The notes under the pieces were generated by a model. It did no database searches. It was not told where the DNA came from and was given only the letters and a program-made list of their open reading frames with translations. A stretch of 64,000 nucleotides of DNA. It comes from Teichococcus wenyumeiae (lineage in GTDB: Bacteria > Pseudomonadota > Alphaproteobacteria > Acetobacterales > Acetobacteraceae). The stretch lies in the NCBI RefSeq assembly GCF_003696345.1, contig NZ_RFLX01000008.1, positions 62,001 through 126,000 on the forward strand, given 5' to 3'. The translations under genes were made by a program, and so were the position numbers. The number at the start of each line of letters is the position of its first letter. Position 1 is the stretch's first letter. Positions 26,277 to 34,760 of the stretch are shown piece by piece.

Positions 26277-27452
26277 TCAGCCGGGCCTTCCACGCTCCAG
26301 CAGGCAGGGCAGCGCGGCCAGGACCGGCACCGGCGGGCGGCCGGACAGGATGCGCAGCTTGTCCATCAGGCTGGGCTCGGCGGCGTAGAAGCGCTCGATC
26401 AGCGGCTGCGGCAGGCCATAGAAGCGTTCCAGTACCCGGTAGCGCTGGCCGGGCCGGGCGGCGCGGAAGAGCATGCGGTTGAGCCGGCGGAAAAAGGCCC
26501 GCCGCTGCCACAGCGCCACGGAATGCTGCCGCACCAGCGCGTTGAGGGAGGCCGCGTCCAGCGCCGGCGCCGCCGCGATGGCATCGGCCAGGCGCACGGC
26601 ATCGGGCAGCGAATAGCCGGTGGTGGGGTGGAAGAGCGCGGCCCGCAGCCCCGCCTGCGGCGTGGCAGCCCGTGCCTGCCAATAGGCCTGGATGTCGCCG
26701 TCCAGCGCCACCGGCAGCACCCCTTCCTCTTCCCGCAGCACCGTGCGGATCCGCCAGTTCTGTGCCGCCGCATAGGCCGCAATGGCCCGCCGCAGCGCCG
26801 GCTTGTCCAGCTCCGGCCCATCGGCGTAGCGGGTATCCTCGATCAGCAGCCGGCGGTCGTCCAAGGGCAGCACGTACAGGAAGCGGTAGCCATCCAGCTG
26901 CTCCACCGTGGCATCCATCACGATGGGGCGGCGAAGGCCATGCGGCACCGCCAGCCGCACCTCCTGGCCCAGGAACTTCTGATAGCCCAGCGCCAGTTCC
27001 GCCGCCGCATCGGGGCCACGGCCGTCGATCACCGCCGCCGCCGGCAAGGCCGTGCCATCGGCCAGGGTGGCGCCATCGGCGGCCAGATGCGCGACGGGCG
27101 CCTCCAGCCGCACCGCATCGCCCAGCACCCGTGAGAGCTGGTCGTGAAAGCGGGCGCTGGTGACGCTGGCATAGCCGCTGGAAAGCTGCCTTTGCCGGGC
27201 GGGGAAGCGCACCTCGTAGCCATCCCAGCGATGCGCCACCAGCGGCGCCACCCAGTCGCGCTGCGCCGCCGTCAGGTCGGCCTCGAAGAAGGACCAGGTA
27301 TGGTCGCCGCCCAGACGGGGGCCAGCCTCCACCAGCAGGAGGCGCAGCTCTGGCCGCCGCTGCCGCAACCGCAGCGCGATCAGCCCATTGGCCAGGCCGC
27401 CTCCCGCCAGCAGCAGGTCATAGCCTTGGGGAGCCGGCGGGGTCGGGGACAT
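26277..27452 (-). CDS. crtY: Lycopene beta-cyclase
   Basis: Flavoprotein that cyclises both ends of lycopene to beta-carotene. The 391 residues start at ATG 27452 and open with the dinucleotide fold YDLLLAGGGLANGLIALRL. Family blocks follow: RLGGDHTWSFFEADL, GYQKFLGQEV, MDATVEQLDGYRFLYVLPL and FHPTTGYSLPDAV. The length is normal for proteobacterial CrtY. It is divergent from crtW, with 65 bases between the two starts holding any shared promoter; I could not identify promoter elements there. Confidence 0.95.
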   Translation of the reverse strand: MSPTPPAPQGYDLLLAGGGLANGLIALRLRQRRPELRLLLVEAGPRLGGDHTWSFFEADLTAAQRDWVAPLVAHRWDGYEVRFPARQRQLSSGYASVTSARFHDQLSRVLGDAVRLEAPVAHLAADGATLADGTALPAAAVIDGRGPDAAAELALGYQKFLGQEVRLAVPHGLRRPIVMDATVEQLDGYRFLYVLPLDDRRLLIEDTRYADGPELDKPALRRAIAAYAAAQNWRIRTVLREEEGVLPVALDGDIQAYWQARAATPQAGLRAALFHPTTGYSLPDAVRLADAIAAAPALDAASLNALVRQHSVALWQRRAFFRRLNRMLFRAARPGQRYRVLERFYGLPQPLIERFYAAEPSLMDKLRILSGRPPVPVLAALPCLLERGRPG

Positions 27453-27517
27453 GCGGCATGGCTTGGCACGCCGCCGCCGCCCCTGCAATCCGCCGCGAAG
27501 GCCCCATATGCCCTCTC

Positions 27518-28315
27518 ATGCCGCGCGACAGCACCGCCGGGCTCGCGGAGATCGCGGCCCCTCCCCGTTTCCAGCCGGTGATCCCGGCACAGGCCGCCAT
27601 TGGCCTCTCGCTGGCCGCGCTGATCGGCGCCGCCTGGCTGGGGTTGCATGTCTATGGCGTCTATTTCCACCGCTGGCAGGGCTGGGGCTGGGTGGCGGCG
27701 CCGCTGCTGGTGGCGGTGCAGACCTGGCTTTCCGTCGGGCTCTTCATCATCGCGCATGACGCGATCCACGGTTCCCTGGCGCCGGGGCGGCCACGGCTGA
27801 ACCGCATCGTCGGGCAGCTTTGCGTCGGGCTTTACGCCGGCTTCCGCTACGGGCGGCTGGCGGCCAACCACCACCGGCACCACGCGGCCTCCGGCACCGC
27901 CGACGACCCGGACTTCCACCCCGAGGCGCCCCGGCAGCTCGTGCCCTGGTTCCTGCGCTTCTTCCGCACCTATTTCGGCCTGTTCGAATTCGGCGTGCTG
28001 GCAGCGTGGCTGGTGGTGGCCATCGGCGTGCTGGGGGCTTCCACCGCCAATATGCTGGTCTTCTGGGCCCTGCCGGCGCTGCTTTCAGCGCTGCAACTTT
28101 TCGTGTTCGGCACCTGGCTGCCGCACCGGCATGGCGAGCCGGGCTTCGAGGACCGGCACAATGCCCGCTCCAACGGCTTCGGGCCGCTGCTCTCGCTGCT
28201 GACCTGCTTCCATTTCGGGCGGCACCACGAGCACCACCTCTACCCCTACCTGCCCTGGTGGCGGCTGCCGGACCTGGAAGCCGCGCCTCAGCGCCGGGCC
28301 AGCGCCACCAGGTAG
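27518..28315 (+). CDS. crtW: Beta-carotene 4-ketolase
   Basis: Membrane di-iron ketolase adding 4-oxo groups to beta-ionone rings (echinenone, canthaxanthin; astaxanthin with CrtZ). The 265 residues have three or four hydrophobic segments and the histidine boxes HDAIHGS, NHHRHH and FGRHHEHH. RHNARSNGFGPLLSLLTCFH is a family signature. ATG 27518 is used; the frame is open upstream but without similarity. The last 28 bases overlap the end of the convergent XRE-cupin gene. Confidence 0.94.
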   Translation: MPRDSTAGLAEIAAPPRFQPVIPAQAAIGLSLAALIGAAWLGLHVYGVYFHRWQGWGWVAAPLLVAVQTWLSVGLFIIAHDAIHGSLAPGRPRLNRIVGQLCVGLYAGFRYGRLAANHHRHHAASGTADDPDFHPEAPRQLVPWFLRFFRTYFGLFEFGVLAAWLVVAIGVLGASTANMLVFWALPALLSALQLFVFGTWLPHRHGEPGFEDRHNARSNGFGPLLSLLTCFHFGRHHEHHLYPYLPWWRLPDLEAAPQRRASATR

Positions 28316-28869
28316 GTGCAGGGCGCATCGGTGGCATTCTCGAAAACGCAATCCACCGGCGGCCCCAGTGCCAGGCAGTCCCCGGCGCCCAGCCGGTGCC
28401 GGGCACCGGCTTCGTGGAAGAGCAACTCGCCTTCCAGCACCCAGATGGCGTGGCCCCATTCCACATAGGTATGCGCCGGATAGGCGACCCGCGCCCCGGC
28501 CGGCAGTTCCACCCGCACCAGTTCCGGCTGCGCCCCCGGCGGCGTGACGGCGCGGCGCAGGTAGCCGGTCTCCGGGTCCCGCCACACCGGCTGTTCCGCG
28601 GCGCGGGCGACGCGGCCACCGCCGGCATCGCCTTCCGCCCGCGCCAGCAGGGTGGAGAGCGTCATGCCCAGCGCCCCCACCAGCCGCCCCAGCAGCGCCG
28701 CCGTCGGGCTGGCCTCGGCACGCTCCACCTTGCTGATCATGGCGCGGGAGACGCCGGAGCGTTCCGCCAGCTCGGCGATGGACCAGCCGCGTTCCTCCCG
28801 CTCCGCCCGCAGGCGCGCGGCCAGCGGGGCCGTCAGGTCATGCGCATCGGCGTCTTGTATAGTGCTCAT
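28288..28869 (-). CDS. XRE-family regulator with C-terminal cupin
   Basis: A 193-residue two-domain regulator. Residues about 18-72 form a helix-turn-helix (RGWSIAELAERSGVSRAMIS, then KVERAEASPTAALLGRL). Residues about 110-185 form a small cupin barrel (WGHAIWVLEGELLFHEAG). Such proteins are usually repressors whose cupin senses a small molecule. It is divergent from the small gene and the flavin monooxygenase to its right, and convergent with crtW. A direct repeat overlapping its start codon is a candidate operator, so control of itself and of the divergent genes is likely. Regulation of crtW is only a possibility. Confidence 0.88.
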   Translation of the reverse strand: MSTIQDADAHDLTAPLAARLRAEREERGWSIAELAERSGVSRAMISKVERAEASPTAALLGRLVGALGMTLSTLLARAEGDAGGGRVARAAEQPVWRDPETGYLRRAVTPPGAQPELVRVELPAGARVAYPAHTYVEWGHAIWVLEGELLFHEAGARHRLGAGDCLALGPPVDCVFENATDAPCTYLVALARR

Positions 28870-28888
28870 TCATCCAACATAGTGTTCA
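28859..28888. promoter_or_regulatory. Direct repeat, candidate XRE-cupin operator
   Basis: Two 10-bp direct repeats, ATAGTGCTCA (28859) and ATAGTGTTCA (28879), one mismatch apart and exactly 20 bp (two helical turns) between starts. The first overlaps the regulator's start codon and the second lies in the 59-bp divergent gap. The region is clearly AT-richer than its surroundings. Confidence 0.5.
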
Positions 28889-28928
28889 AGCTTCGCTTCT
28901 ATCATCCCGCCGCGCAGGAGTCTCGCCC

Positions 28929-29159
28929 ATGCTGGACCAACCGCCGCCCAAGGCCGGCCATAACGGTGGCCCGCCGCTGGAGGAAGAACCGGAGCACGCC
29001 ACCACCTGGGGCCGCTTCGTCTGGCGGCGGGCACACAAGAAGGCCTGGAAGACCCCACCACGCGAGATCGCCCTGCGCCGCCTGGCCCGGGCTGAGGAAC
29101 TGGGCATGAGCTACAAGGACTATACGCTGGAGATCATGGAACGGGGCCGCTACCTGTGA
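28929..29159 (+). CDS. Small conserved-looking protein of unknown function
   Basis: A 76-residue, highly charged soluble protein. It begins with a Pro/Gly-rich segment (KAGHNGGPPLEEEPEH) and continues with a basic Trp-rich middle (WGRFVWRRAHKKAWKTPPRE). It ends in the helix LARAEELGMSYKDYTLEIME. I do not assign it a family or function. It is preceded by CAGGAG near the ATG, and its stop overlaps the GTG start of the flavin monooxygenase, so the two are made together. The compact, ordered C-terminus argues that it is a real gene. Confidence 0.75.
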   Translation: MLDQPPPKAGHNGGPPLEEEPEHATTWGRFVWRRAHKKAWKTPPREIALRRLARAEELGMSYKDYTLEIMERGRYL

Positions 29160-30511
29160 CGCAGCCCCGCCGCGAGATCGTCCTCAACGCCTTCGACATG
29201 GCCTGCGTCGGCCATATCCAGCAGGGCCTCTGGCGCCACCCGCGCGACCGCGCCACCGACTACAACAAGCTGGACTACTGGACCGGCATGGCCCGCACGC
29301 TGGAGCGTGGGCTCTTCGACGGGCTCTTCCTGGCCGATGTGCTGGGCATCTACGACGTCTATGGCGGCAGCCCCGACGCCGCGCTGCGGGAGGCGGTGCA
29401 GGTGCCGCTGCTGGACCCGATGCTGCTGGTGCCCGCCATGGCGGCGGCGACGCAGCATCTCGGCTTCGGCATCACCTGCAACCTGGCCTATGAAGCGCCC
29501 TACCTCTTTGCCCGCCGCGTCTCGACGCTGGACCACCTGACCGGCGGCCGCGCGGGCTGGAACATCGTCACCGGCTATCTGGACAGCGCGGCGCGCGCCA
29601 TGGGCCTGCAGCGCCAGATGGCGCATGACGACCGCTACGACCTGGCCGATGAATACATGGACCTCGTCTATGCACTGTGGGAAGGCAGCTGGGCGGGGGA
29701 TGCGCGGGCGCGCGGCGAGGCCATGGGCGCCTATGCCGACCCGGCGCGGGTGCGGCCGGTGCGTCACCAGGGCGCGCAATACCGGCTGGATGCCATCCAT
29801 CTGGCCGAGCCCTCCCCCCAACGCACGCCGCTGCTGTTCCAGGCGGGGGCCTCGGACCGTGGCCGGCAATTCGCGGCGCGGCATGCCGAATGCGTCTTCG
29901 TCAATGGCGGCGCCAAACCGGCGGTGGCCTCCCTGGTGGCGGACCTGCGCGCCCGGGCCAACCCGCGCCCGCTGAAGGTGCTGGTGGGCGCCACCCTGGT
30001 GATCGGCCGCACCGAGGCCGAGGCGCGGGACAAGCTGGAAGACTACCGCCGCCATGCCAGCGTGGAGGGCGCGCTGGCGCATGCCTCGGCCTCGCTGGGC
30101 ATCGACTTCGCCCGCTACGGCATGGACGAACCCATCGAGACCGGCCCCACCCAGGCCATCCAATCCAATGTCGAGGCGATGAAGAAGGCCGCTGGCCCGG
30201 TCTTCACCAAGCGCGGGCTGATCGACCGCTTCATTCTCGGCAGCCGGCAACCGCCGATCGTCGGCTCGGTGGAACAGGTGGCGGAGGCACTGATCGGCTG
30301 GGTGGAAGAAGCCGATGTGGATGGCTTCAATCTCTCCCGCACCGTGATGCCGGAATGCCTGGAGGATGTGGTGGACCTGCTGGTGCCCGCCCTGCAGGAA
30401 CGCGGCGCCTACAAGCGCGCCTATGCGCCCGGCACCTTCCGCGAAAAGCTCTTCGGCGCCGGGCCGCTGCTGGAAGCGCCGCATCCGGCGGCGGCGCGGC
30501 GCTTCACGTAA
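29156..30511 (+). CDS. LLM-class flavin-dependent monooxygenase (NtaA/SnaA/DszA type)
   Basis: A 451-residue TIM-barrel oxygenase that uses reduced FMN from a separate reductase. It starts at GTG 29156. It opens with the typical NAFDMACVGHIQQGLWRHP and has LTGGRAGWNIVTGYLDSAAR, LLFQAGASDRGRQFAARHAE and the late EEADVDGFNLSRTVMPECLE. These blocks match the nitrilotriacetate / dibenzothiophene-sulfone branch. The actual substrate is unknown. A flavin reductase-domain gene exists at 36.2 kb but is not adjacent. The start overlaps the stop of the 76-residue gene. Confidence 0.92.
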   Translation: MTQPRREIVLNAFDMACVGHIQQGLWRHPRDRATDYNKLDYWTGMARTLERGLFDGLFLADVLGIYDVYGGSPDAALREAVQVPLLDPMLLVPAMAAATQHLGFGITCNLAYEAPYLFARRVSTLDHLTGGRAGWNIVTGYLDSAARAMGLQRQMAHDDRYDLADEYMDLVYALWEGSWAGDARARGEAMGAYADPARVRPVRHQGAQYRLDAIHLAEPSPQRTPLLFQAGASDRGRQFAARHAECVFVNGGAKPAVASLVADLRARANPRPLKVLVGATLVIGRTEAEARDKLEDYRRHASVEGALAHASASLGIDFARYGMDEPIETGPTQAIQSNVEAMKKAAGPVFTKRGLIDRFILGSRQPPIVGSVEQVAEALIGWVEEADVDGFNLSRTVMPECLEDVVDLLVPALQERGAYKRAYAPGTFREKLFGAGPLLEAPHPAAARRFT

Positions 30512-30517
30512 GGCGGG

Positions 30518-31240
30518 TCAGTTGATCCGGGGTGTCGGTGGCGCATAGAGCGGCACCGAGACATCCATGGGGTTGCGGAAGACCAGGCCGGGATTCGGAT
30601 AGTAATCCACGAAGAGGTTGATCCGGTCCCGCTTGCCCTTGTTCCGCACGGAATGCCGGACGCGGTTGTTGAAGTCATAGACATGGCCCATGTCCATGAC
30701 GAACTTGCGGCCGTCGATCTTGTATTCCACCGCCGGCGTGCCGCTCAGCGAGACATGGATACGGTGCGCCTTGGCGGCCATGGCGTGCGCATCGATATGC
30801 GGCGCGATCTGCGCCCCTGCCTTCAGCCGCACCAGGGCCAGCCGCGTCACCACGCCGCGCGGGGTCCTGACGGGTGCCAGCGCCTGCTCGATCACCGGGC
30901 CCAGCACGTCCTTGAAGCGGTTCCATTCCGGCATGGTGTAGACCGGCCAGACATCCGTATCCTCCCGCGCGATGGGCAGGAAGGGCTGCGGGTCATGCCC
31001 CTTGGCACGGGCCCAGACGCAGATCAGGTCTTCGAAATGCTGCAACCCGCTGGTGGAGGCCGTGGGATGCCATTCGGTCTTGATCATGATGTTGTCGGTG
31101 GCCGAGTGGGCGGTGGAGGCCACGGCATCCTGGCGGAAGGTATTGCCGGTCCAGTCGTCCTCGGTCAGCGTCTCGATCATCTTCAGGAGGCCCGAGACGT
31201 CGATGGCCCCCAGATCCTTCAGCGGTACCCCGATATCCAT
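30518..31240 (-). CDS. Aspartyl/asparaginyl beta-hydroxylase-like dioxygenase
   Basis: A 240-residue 2-oxoglutarate/Fe(II) oxygenase of the Asp/Asn hydroxylase fold. The iron facial triad is visible: H-x-D in IAPHIDAH (about residues 148 and 150) and a distal His in RVRHSVRN (about residue 196). A downstream Arg (KRDRINL) is placed to bind 2-oxoglutarate. The start at ATG 31240 begins MDIGVPLKDLG. The substrate may be a protein or a free amino-acid derivative. It converges with the flavin monooxygenase, only six bases between stops, and has its own 216-bp leader. Confidence 0.85.
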   Translation of the reverse strand: MDIGVPLKDLGAIDVSGLLKMIETLTEDDWTGNTFRQDAVASTAHSATDNIMIKTEWHPTASTSGLQHFEDLICVWARAKGHDPQPFLPIAREDTDVWPVYTMPEWNRFKDVLGPVIEQALAPVRTPRGVVTRLALVRLKAGAQIAPHIDAHAMAAKAHRIHVSLSGTPAVEYKIDGRKFVMDMGHVYDFNNRVRHSVRNKGKRDRINLFVDYYPNPGLVFRNPMDVSVPLYAPPTPRIN

Positions 31241-31355
31241 GACAGTGTCTCCCCCAAGCGAGCGCAGTCCGGCGAGAGTTGCGCCGCCGCCTGGGGTGAG
31301 TCAACGCCGCCGCGCAGCCCTGGCTGACTTGGCGCAAGGCCTTTGACGGCAGCCG

Positions 31356-31383
31356 CTTTCTCCGCCCCGCAGCACGGAGAAAG
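31356..31383. terminator. Inverted repeat downstream of the livF-like gene
   Basis: Perfect 8-bp arms CTTTCTCC / GGAGAAAG with a 12-base loop, 74 bases beyond the livF-like stop on the minus strand and 116 bases upstream of the dioxygenase start. There is no U-tract; it could be a terminator or a site in the dioxygenase leader. Confidence 0.35.
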
Positions 31384-31456
31384 GCCCAGGAGGGCTGCCT
31401 CGCGGCCGGGCTAAGGAAGAATTCATTTCGGCGTCATCTTCCACCGTCCGCGCGGA

Positions 31457-32158
31457 TCAGAGGGCCAGATACTGCCCACGCACCTCCTCATTGGCCCGCA
31501 GTTCCGCCATGCTGCCGGACCAGACCACCCGCCCCTTCTCCACCACCGTCGCACGGTCGGCGACGCCGCCGGCGAAATGCAGGTTCTGCTCGGCCAGCAG
31601 CACGGTCAGGCCTTCCTGCTTCAGGGCCTGGATAGCCTGGGCCATCTGCTCCACGATGACGGGCGCGAGGCCCTCGCTGGGCTCGTCCAGCAGCACCAGG
31701 CGCGGGTTGCCCATCAGGGTGCGGGCGATGGTGAGCATCTGCTGCTCCCCGCCGCTCATGCGCCCGCCGGGGCGGTCCCGCATCCGGCCCAGGTTGGGGA
31801 ACAGCTCGAACAGCCGCTCCGGTGTCCAGGGGCGCAGGCCCGCGCGCGGCTTCTGGCGGCCGACCTCCAGGTTCTCCATCACCGTCAGGTCGGCGAAGAC
31901 GCGCCGCTCCTCCGGCACATAGCCGAGGCCCAGGCGGGCGATGCGGTGCGGCTCCTGCCCGGCGATCTCGGCGCCATCGAAGCGGATGCTGCCGGAACTC
32001 GGGCGCAGCAGGCCGATGACGGATTTCATGGTGGTGCTCTTGCCGGCGCCATTGCGCCCTAGCAGCACCATCACCTCCCCCTTGCCGACCGAGAGTGACA
32101 GGCCCTGCAGGATATGCGCCCGCCCGTAATACGTGTTGAGCCCCGCGATCTCCAGCAT
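31457..32158 (-). CDS. livF: Branched-chain amino acid-type ABC ATPase, LivF-like
   Basis: ATPase of a HAAT-family importer, 233 residues from ATG 32158 (a TTG directly before it is also possible). Walker A is GRNGAGKST, signature MSGGEQQML, Walker B PRLVLLDEPSEGL, and the LivF-specific IARLGLGYVPEERRVF is present. It is the last gene of the operon and overlaps the livG stop by three bases. The cognate ligand is not certain; HAAT systems also move urea, amides and aromatic acids. Confidence 0.93.
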   Translation of the reverse strand: MLEIAGLNTYYGRAHILQGLSLSVGKGEVMVLLGRNGAGKSTTMKSVIGLLRPSSGSIRFDGAEIAGQEPHRIARLGLGYVPEERRVFADLTVMENLEVGRQKPRAGLRPWTPERLFELFPNLGRMRDRPGGRMSGGEQQMLTIARTLMGNPRLVLLDEPSEGLAPVIVEQMAQAIQALKQEGLTVLLAEQNLHFAGGVADRATVVEKGRVVWSGSMAELRANEEVRGQYLAL

Positions 32159-32916
32159 CAATGCCCCCCACCGGCGGCGCCGGTGCCGAGATAAACCTCC
32201 CGCACCGCCGGGTCGGCGCGGATGGCGGCGGCATCGCCCTCCGCGATCAGCGCCCCCCGGTTCAGCACCAGGATGCGGTCGGAGACATCGAAGACCACGT
32301 CCATGTCATGCTCGGTGAAGAGCACGGCGACGCCGCGCTCGGTGGCCAGGCGGCGGGTGAGCTGCATCAGCGCCACGCGCTCGGCCGGGGCCATGCCGGC
32401 GGTGGGCTCGTCCATCAGCAGCAGGCGGGGGGCATTGCCCAGCGCCACGGCCAGTTCCAGCCGCTTCAGGTCGCCATAGGCCAGCACGCCGGTAGCGCGC
32501 TCCGCCTGCTCCGCCAATCCCACCTGTGCCAACAGCGCATCGGCCTCCGCGGCGAAGCGCACGGCGGCGGGGCGCCAGAAGCGCCAGACCTCGCCGTGAT
32601 GCGCGATCAGGGCCATCTGCACATTCTCCCGCACCGTCATGGAGCCGAAGGTGGCGGTGATCTGGAAGGTGCGGCCGATGCCATGCGCGGCAATGGCGCG
32701 GGGGTTGAGGCCGGCGATCTCCCGCCCCTCCAGCCGCACGCTGCCGGCATCCGGCGGCAATTGCCCGCCGACCATGTTGAAGCAGGTGGACTTGCCGGCG
32801 CCATTGGGGCCGATCAGCGCCAGCATCTCGCCGGCGGCGAGGTCGAAGGACACGTCGTCCACCGCCTGCACGCCGCCGAAGGCCTTGCGCAGGCCGCGCA
32901 CCGCCAGCAGGCTCAT
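32158..32916 (-). CDS. livG: Branched-chain amino acid-type ABC ATPase, LivG-like
   Basis: A 252-residue HAAT-family ATPase. Walker A is GPNGAGKST followed by CFNMVGG. The LivG block ARAIAAHGIGRTFQI is present (here PRAIAAHGIGRTFQI). The signature is unusual: VLAYGDLKRLELA replaces the LSxGxQ loop, which is normal for LivG. Walker B is LLLMDEPTAGM. It overlaps the fused permease gene upstream by four bases. Confidence 0.94.
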   Translation of the reverse strand: MSLLAVRGLRKAFGGVQAVDDVSFDLAAGEMLALIGPNGAGKSTCFNMVGGQLPPDAGSVRLEGREIAGLNPRAIAAHGIGRTFQITATFGSMTVRENVQMALIAHHGEVWRFWRPAAVRFAAEADALLAQVGLAEQAERATGVLAYGDLKRLELAVALGNAPRLLLMDEPTAGMAPAERVALMQLTRRLATERGVAVLFTEHDMDVVFDVSDRILVLNRGALIAEGDAAAIRADPAVREVYLGTGAAGGGH

Positions 32917-34757
32917 GCCTCTCGCCCCCGCAGCCAGAGCCGGCGCGCGGCACCGGCGATGCCCTCCGGGAAGGCCATCACCAGCAGCAGGATGACCGCG
33001 CCCAACACCAGCCGCCAGAGATCGGTGGAGCGGACCAGGATATCGGCCAGGCCGGTATAGACCAGCGCGCCGACGATGGGCCCCGCCATCGTCTGCAACC
33101 CGCCGAGCAGCACCATCAGCAGCGCCTCCACCGAATGCGGGATGGAGATATAGGTCGGGAAGACGCCGCCCTTGGCATAGGAGAACAGCGCGCCGGACAG
33201 CCCCGCCGCCGCCCCGGCGATGACCAGCGCCACCATCCGCAGGTGCTGCACATCAAGGCCGATGGCTTCCGCCCGCACCGCCGAATCCCTTGCCGCGCGC
33301 AGGGCATAGCCATAGGGCGCGTAAAGCATCCGCCGCAGCAGCAAGGCCACGGCGACGGACAGCGCCAGCGCGATCCAGTAATAAGTGGCGGCACCGCGCG
33401 CCCAGGCTTCCGGCCAGAGGCCGAGCAAGCCGTTGTCGCCGCCCGTGACGCCCACCCATTGGAAGCTGATGGCCCAGACGATCTGCGCGAAGGCCAGCGT
33501 CAGCATGGAGAGATAAACGCCGGAAAGCCGCACCACGAACCAGCCGAAGAGTGCTGCGACGATGCCGGCGGCGATGGGCGCTGCCAGCAGCCCCAGCGGC
33601 ATGGGCGTGCCCAGCCATTGCGCCAGCAGCCCGGCCGCATAGGCGCCGATGCCGAACCAGGCCGCGTGGCCAAAGCTGGCCATGCCGCCAGGGCCCATCA
33701 TGACATGCAGGCTGACGGCGAAGAGTAGCGCCACCGCGCCATCCGTCAGCACCGTGAGATAGTAGTCGCCCACCCAGAAAGGCGCCGAGGCAGCCAGCAG
33801 CAGCGTGGCGAGGCCGAGGTAGCGCAGCGCGGGCGGCGCGGCGCGGATGACCGGGGCGGCGGCCAGCATCTCCCGCGCCTCCGCCTGCGGCCGGCCGAGC
33901 AAGCCATTGGGCCGGAAGACCAGCACCACCGCCATGACCAGGAAGACCAGCACCAGCGTGGATTGCGGCAGCAGCACGATGCCGAAGGCCTGGAGGATGC
34001 CGATCAGCAGCGAGGCGACGAAGGCACCGGCAAGACTGCCCAGCCCGCCGACCACCACCACCACGAAGGCATCGACGATGACGGACAGGTCGATCTGCAG
34101 ATTGGCGGAAGCATTAGGCAGCGACAGCGCCCCGCCCAGCCCCGCCAGCCCGGCGCCCAGCGCGAAGACGCTGGTGAACAGCAGGCGCTGGTCGACGCCC
34201 AGCGCCGCCACCATGTCACGGTCCAGTGTCGCCGCGCGTACCAGCGTCCCCCAGCGCGTGCGGTTCATCAGCAGCCAGAGCAGGCCGAGCACAACAGGGC
34301 CGATGGCAATCAGCACGAGGTCGTAGAGGGGAAAGCGGTTGCCCAGGATCTCGACAAAGCCGCGCAGCCATCGCGGGCGCGGCAGCGGCAGTTCCACCGG
34401 GCCCCAGAGCCACAGCGTCACATCCTGCAGGATCAGCACCACGCCGAAGGTCGCCAGCAACTGGAAGAGTTCCGGCGCGCGATAGACGCGGCGCAGCACC
34501 ACCAGTTCCAGCATCACGCCGATCAGCGCGGTGCAGAGCGCGGTGAGGAGGATGCCGAGGATGAACCATTCCGGCTCCCGCGGCAGCCGCGTCAGGATGC
34601 TCCAGCCGAGATAGGCGCCCAGCATCGTCAGGCTGCCATGCGAGAAGTTCACGATCCGCGTGACGCCGAAGATGATGGTCAGCCCCGAGGCGACCAGGAA
34701 CAGCGACGAGGCCCCGGCGAGCCCCGTCAGCAGTTGCGGAACGATGAGATCCAGCAT
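32913..34757 (-). CDS. Fused LivH-LivM permease of a HAAT importer
   Basis: A 614-residue membrane protein that joins the two permease subunits usually encoded by livH and livM. The LivH half runs to about residue 290: GVTRIVNFSHGSLTMLGAYL, AATLDRDMVAALGVD and VVVVGGLGSLAGAFVASLLIG. The LivM half follows (GPGGMASFGHAAWFGIGAYA, RDSAVRAEAIGLDV and LMVLLGGLQTMAGP). The joining region is the hydrophilic QAEAREMLAAAPVIRAAPPA. The reading frame is continuous with no sign of a sequencing join. The fusion enforces 1:1 assembly in the inner membrane. Confidence 0.93.
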   Translation of the reverse strand: MLDLIVPQLLTGLAGASSLFLVASGLTIIFGVTRIVNFSHGSLTMLGAYLGWSILTRLPREPEWFILGILLTALCTALIGVMLELVVLRRVYRAPELFQLLATFGVVLILQDVTLWLWGPVELPLPRPRWLRGFVEILGNRFPLYDLVLIAIGPVVLGLLWLLMNRTRWGTLVRAATLDRDMVAALGVDQRLLFTSVFALGAGLAGLGGALSLPNASANLQIDLSVIVDAFVVVVVGGLGSLAGAFVASLLIGILQAFGIVLLPQSTLVLVFLVMAVVLVFRPNGLLGRPQAEAREMLAAAPVIRAAPPALRYLGLATLLLAASAPFWVGDYYLTVLTDGAVALLFAVSLHVMMGPGGMASFGHAAWFGIGAYAAGLLAQWLGTPMPLGLLAAPIAAGIVAALFGWFVVRLSGVYLSMLTLAFAQIVWAISFQWVGVTGGDNGLLGLWPEAWARGAATYYWIALALSVAVALLLRRMLYAPYGYALRAARDSAVRAEAIGLDVQHLRMVALVIAGAAAGLSGALFSYAKGGVFPTYISIPHSVEALLMVLLGGLQTMAGPIVGALVYTGLADILVRSTDLWRLVLGAVILLLVMAFPEGIAGAARRLWLRGREA

Positions 34758-34760
34758 CGC

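Noticed and set aside
20066..27517. PpsR/CrtJ-type sites (TGT-N12-ACA) in crt promoters
   Set aside because: I looked in the gaps before crtI, crtZ/crtX, crtE and crtY/crtW and found no convincing pair.
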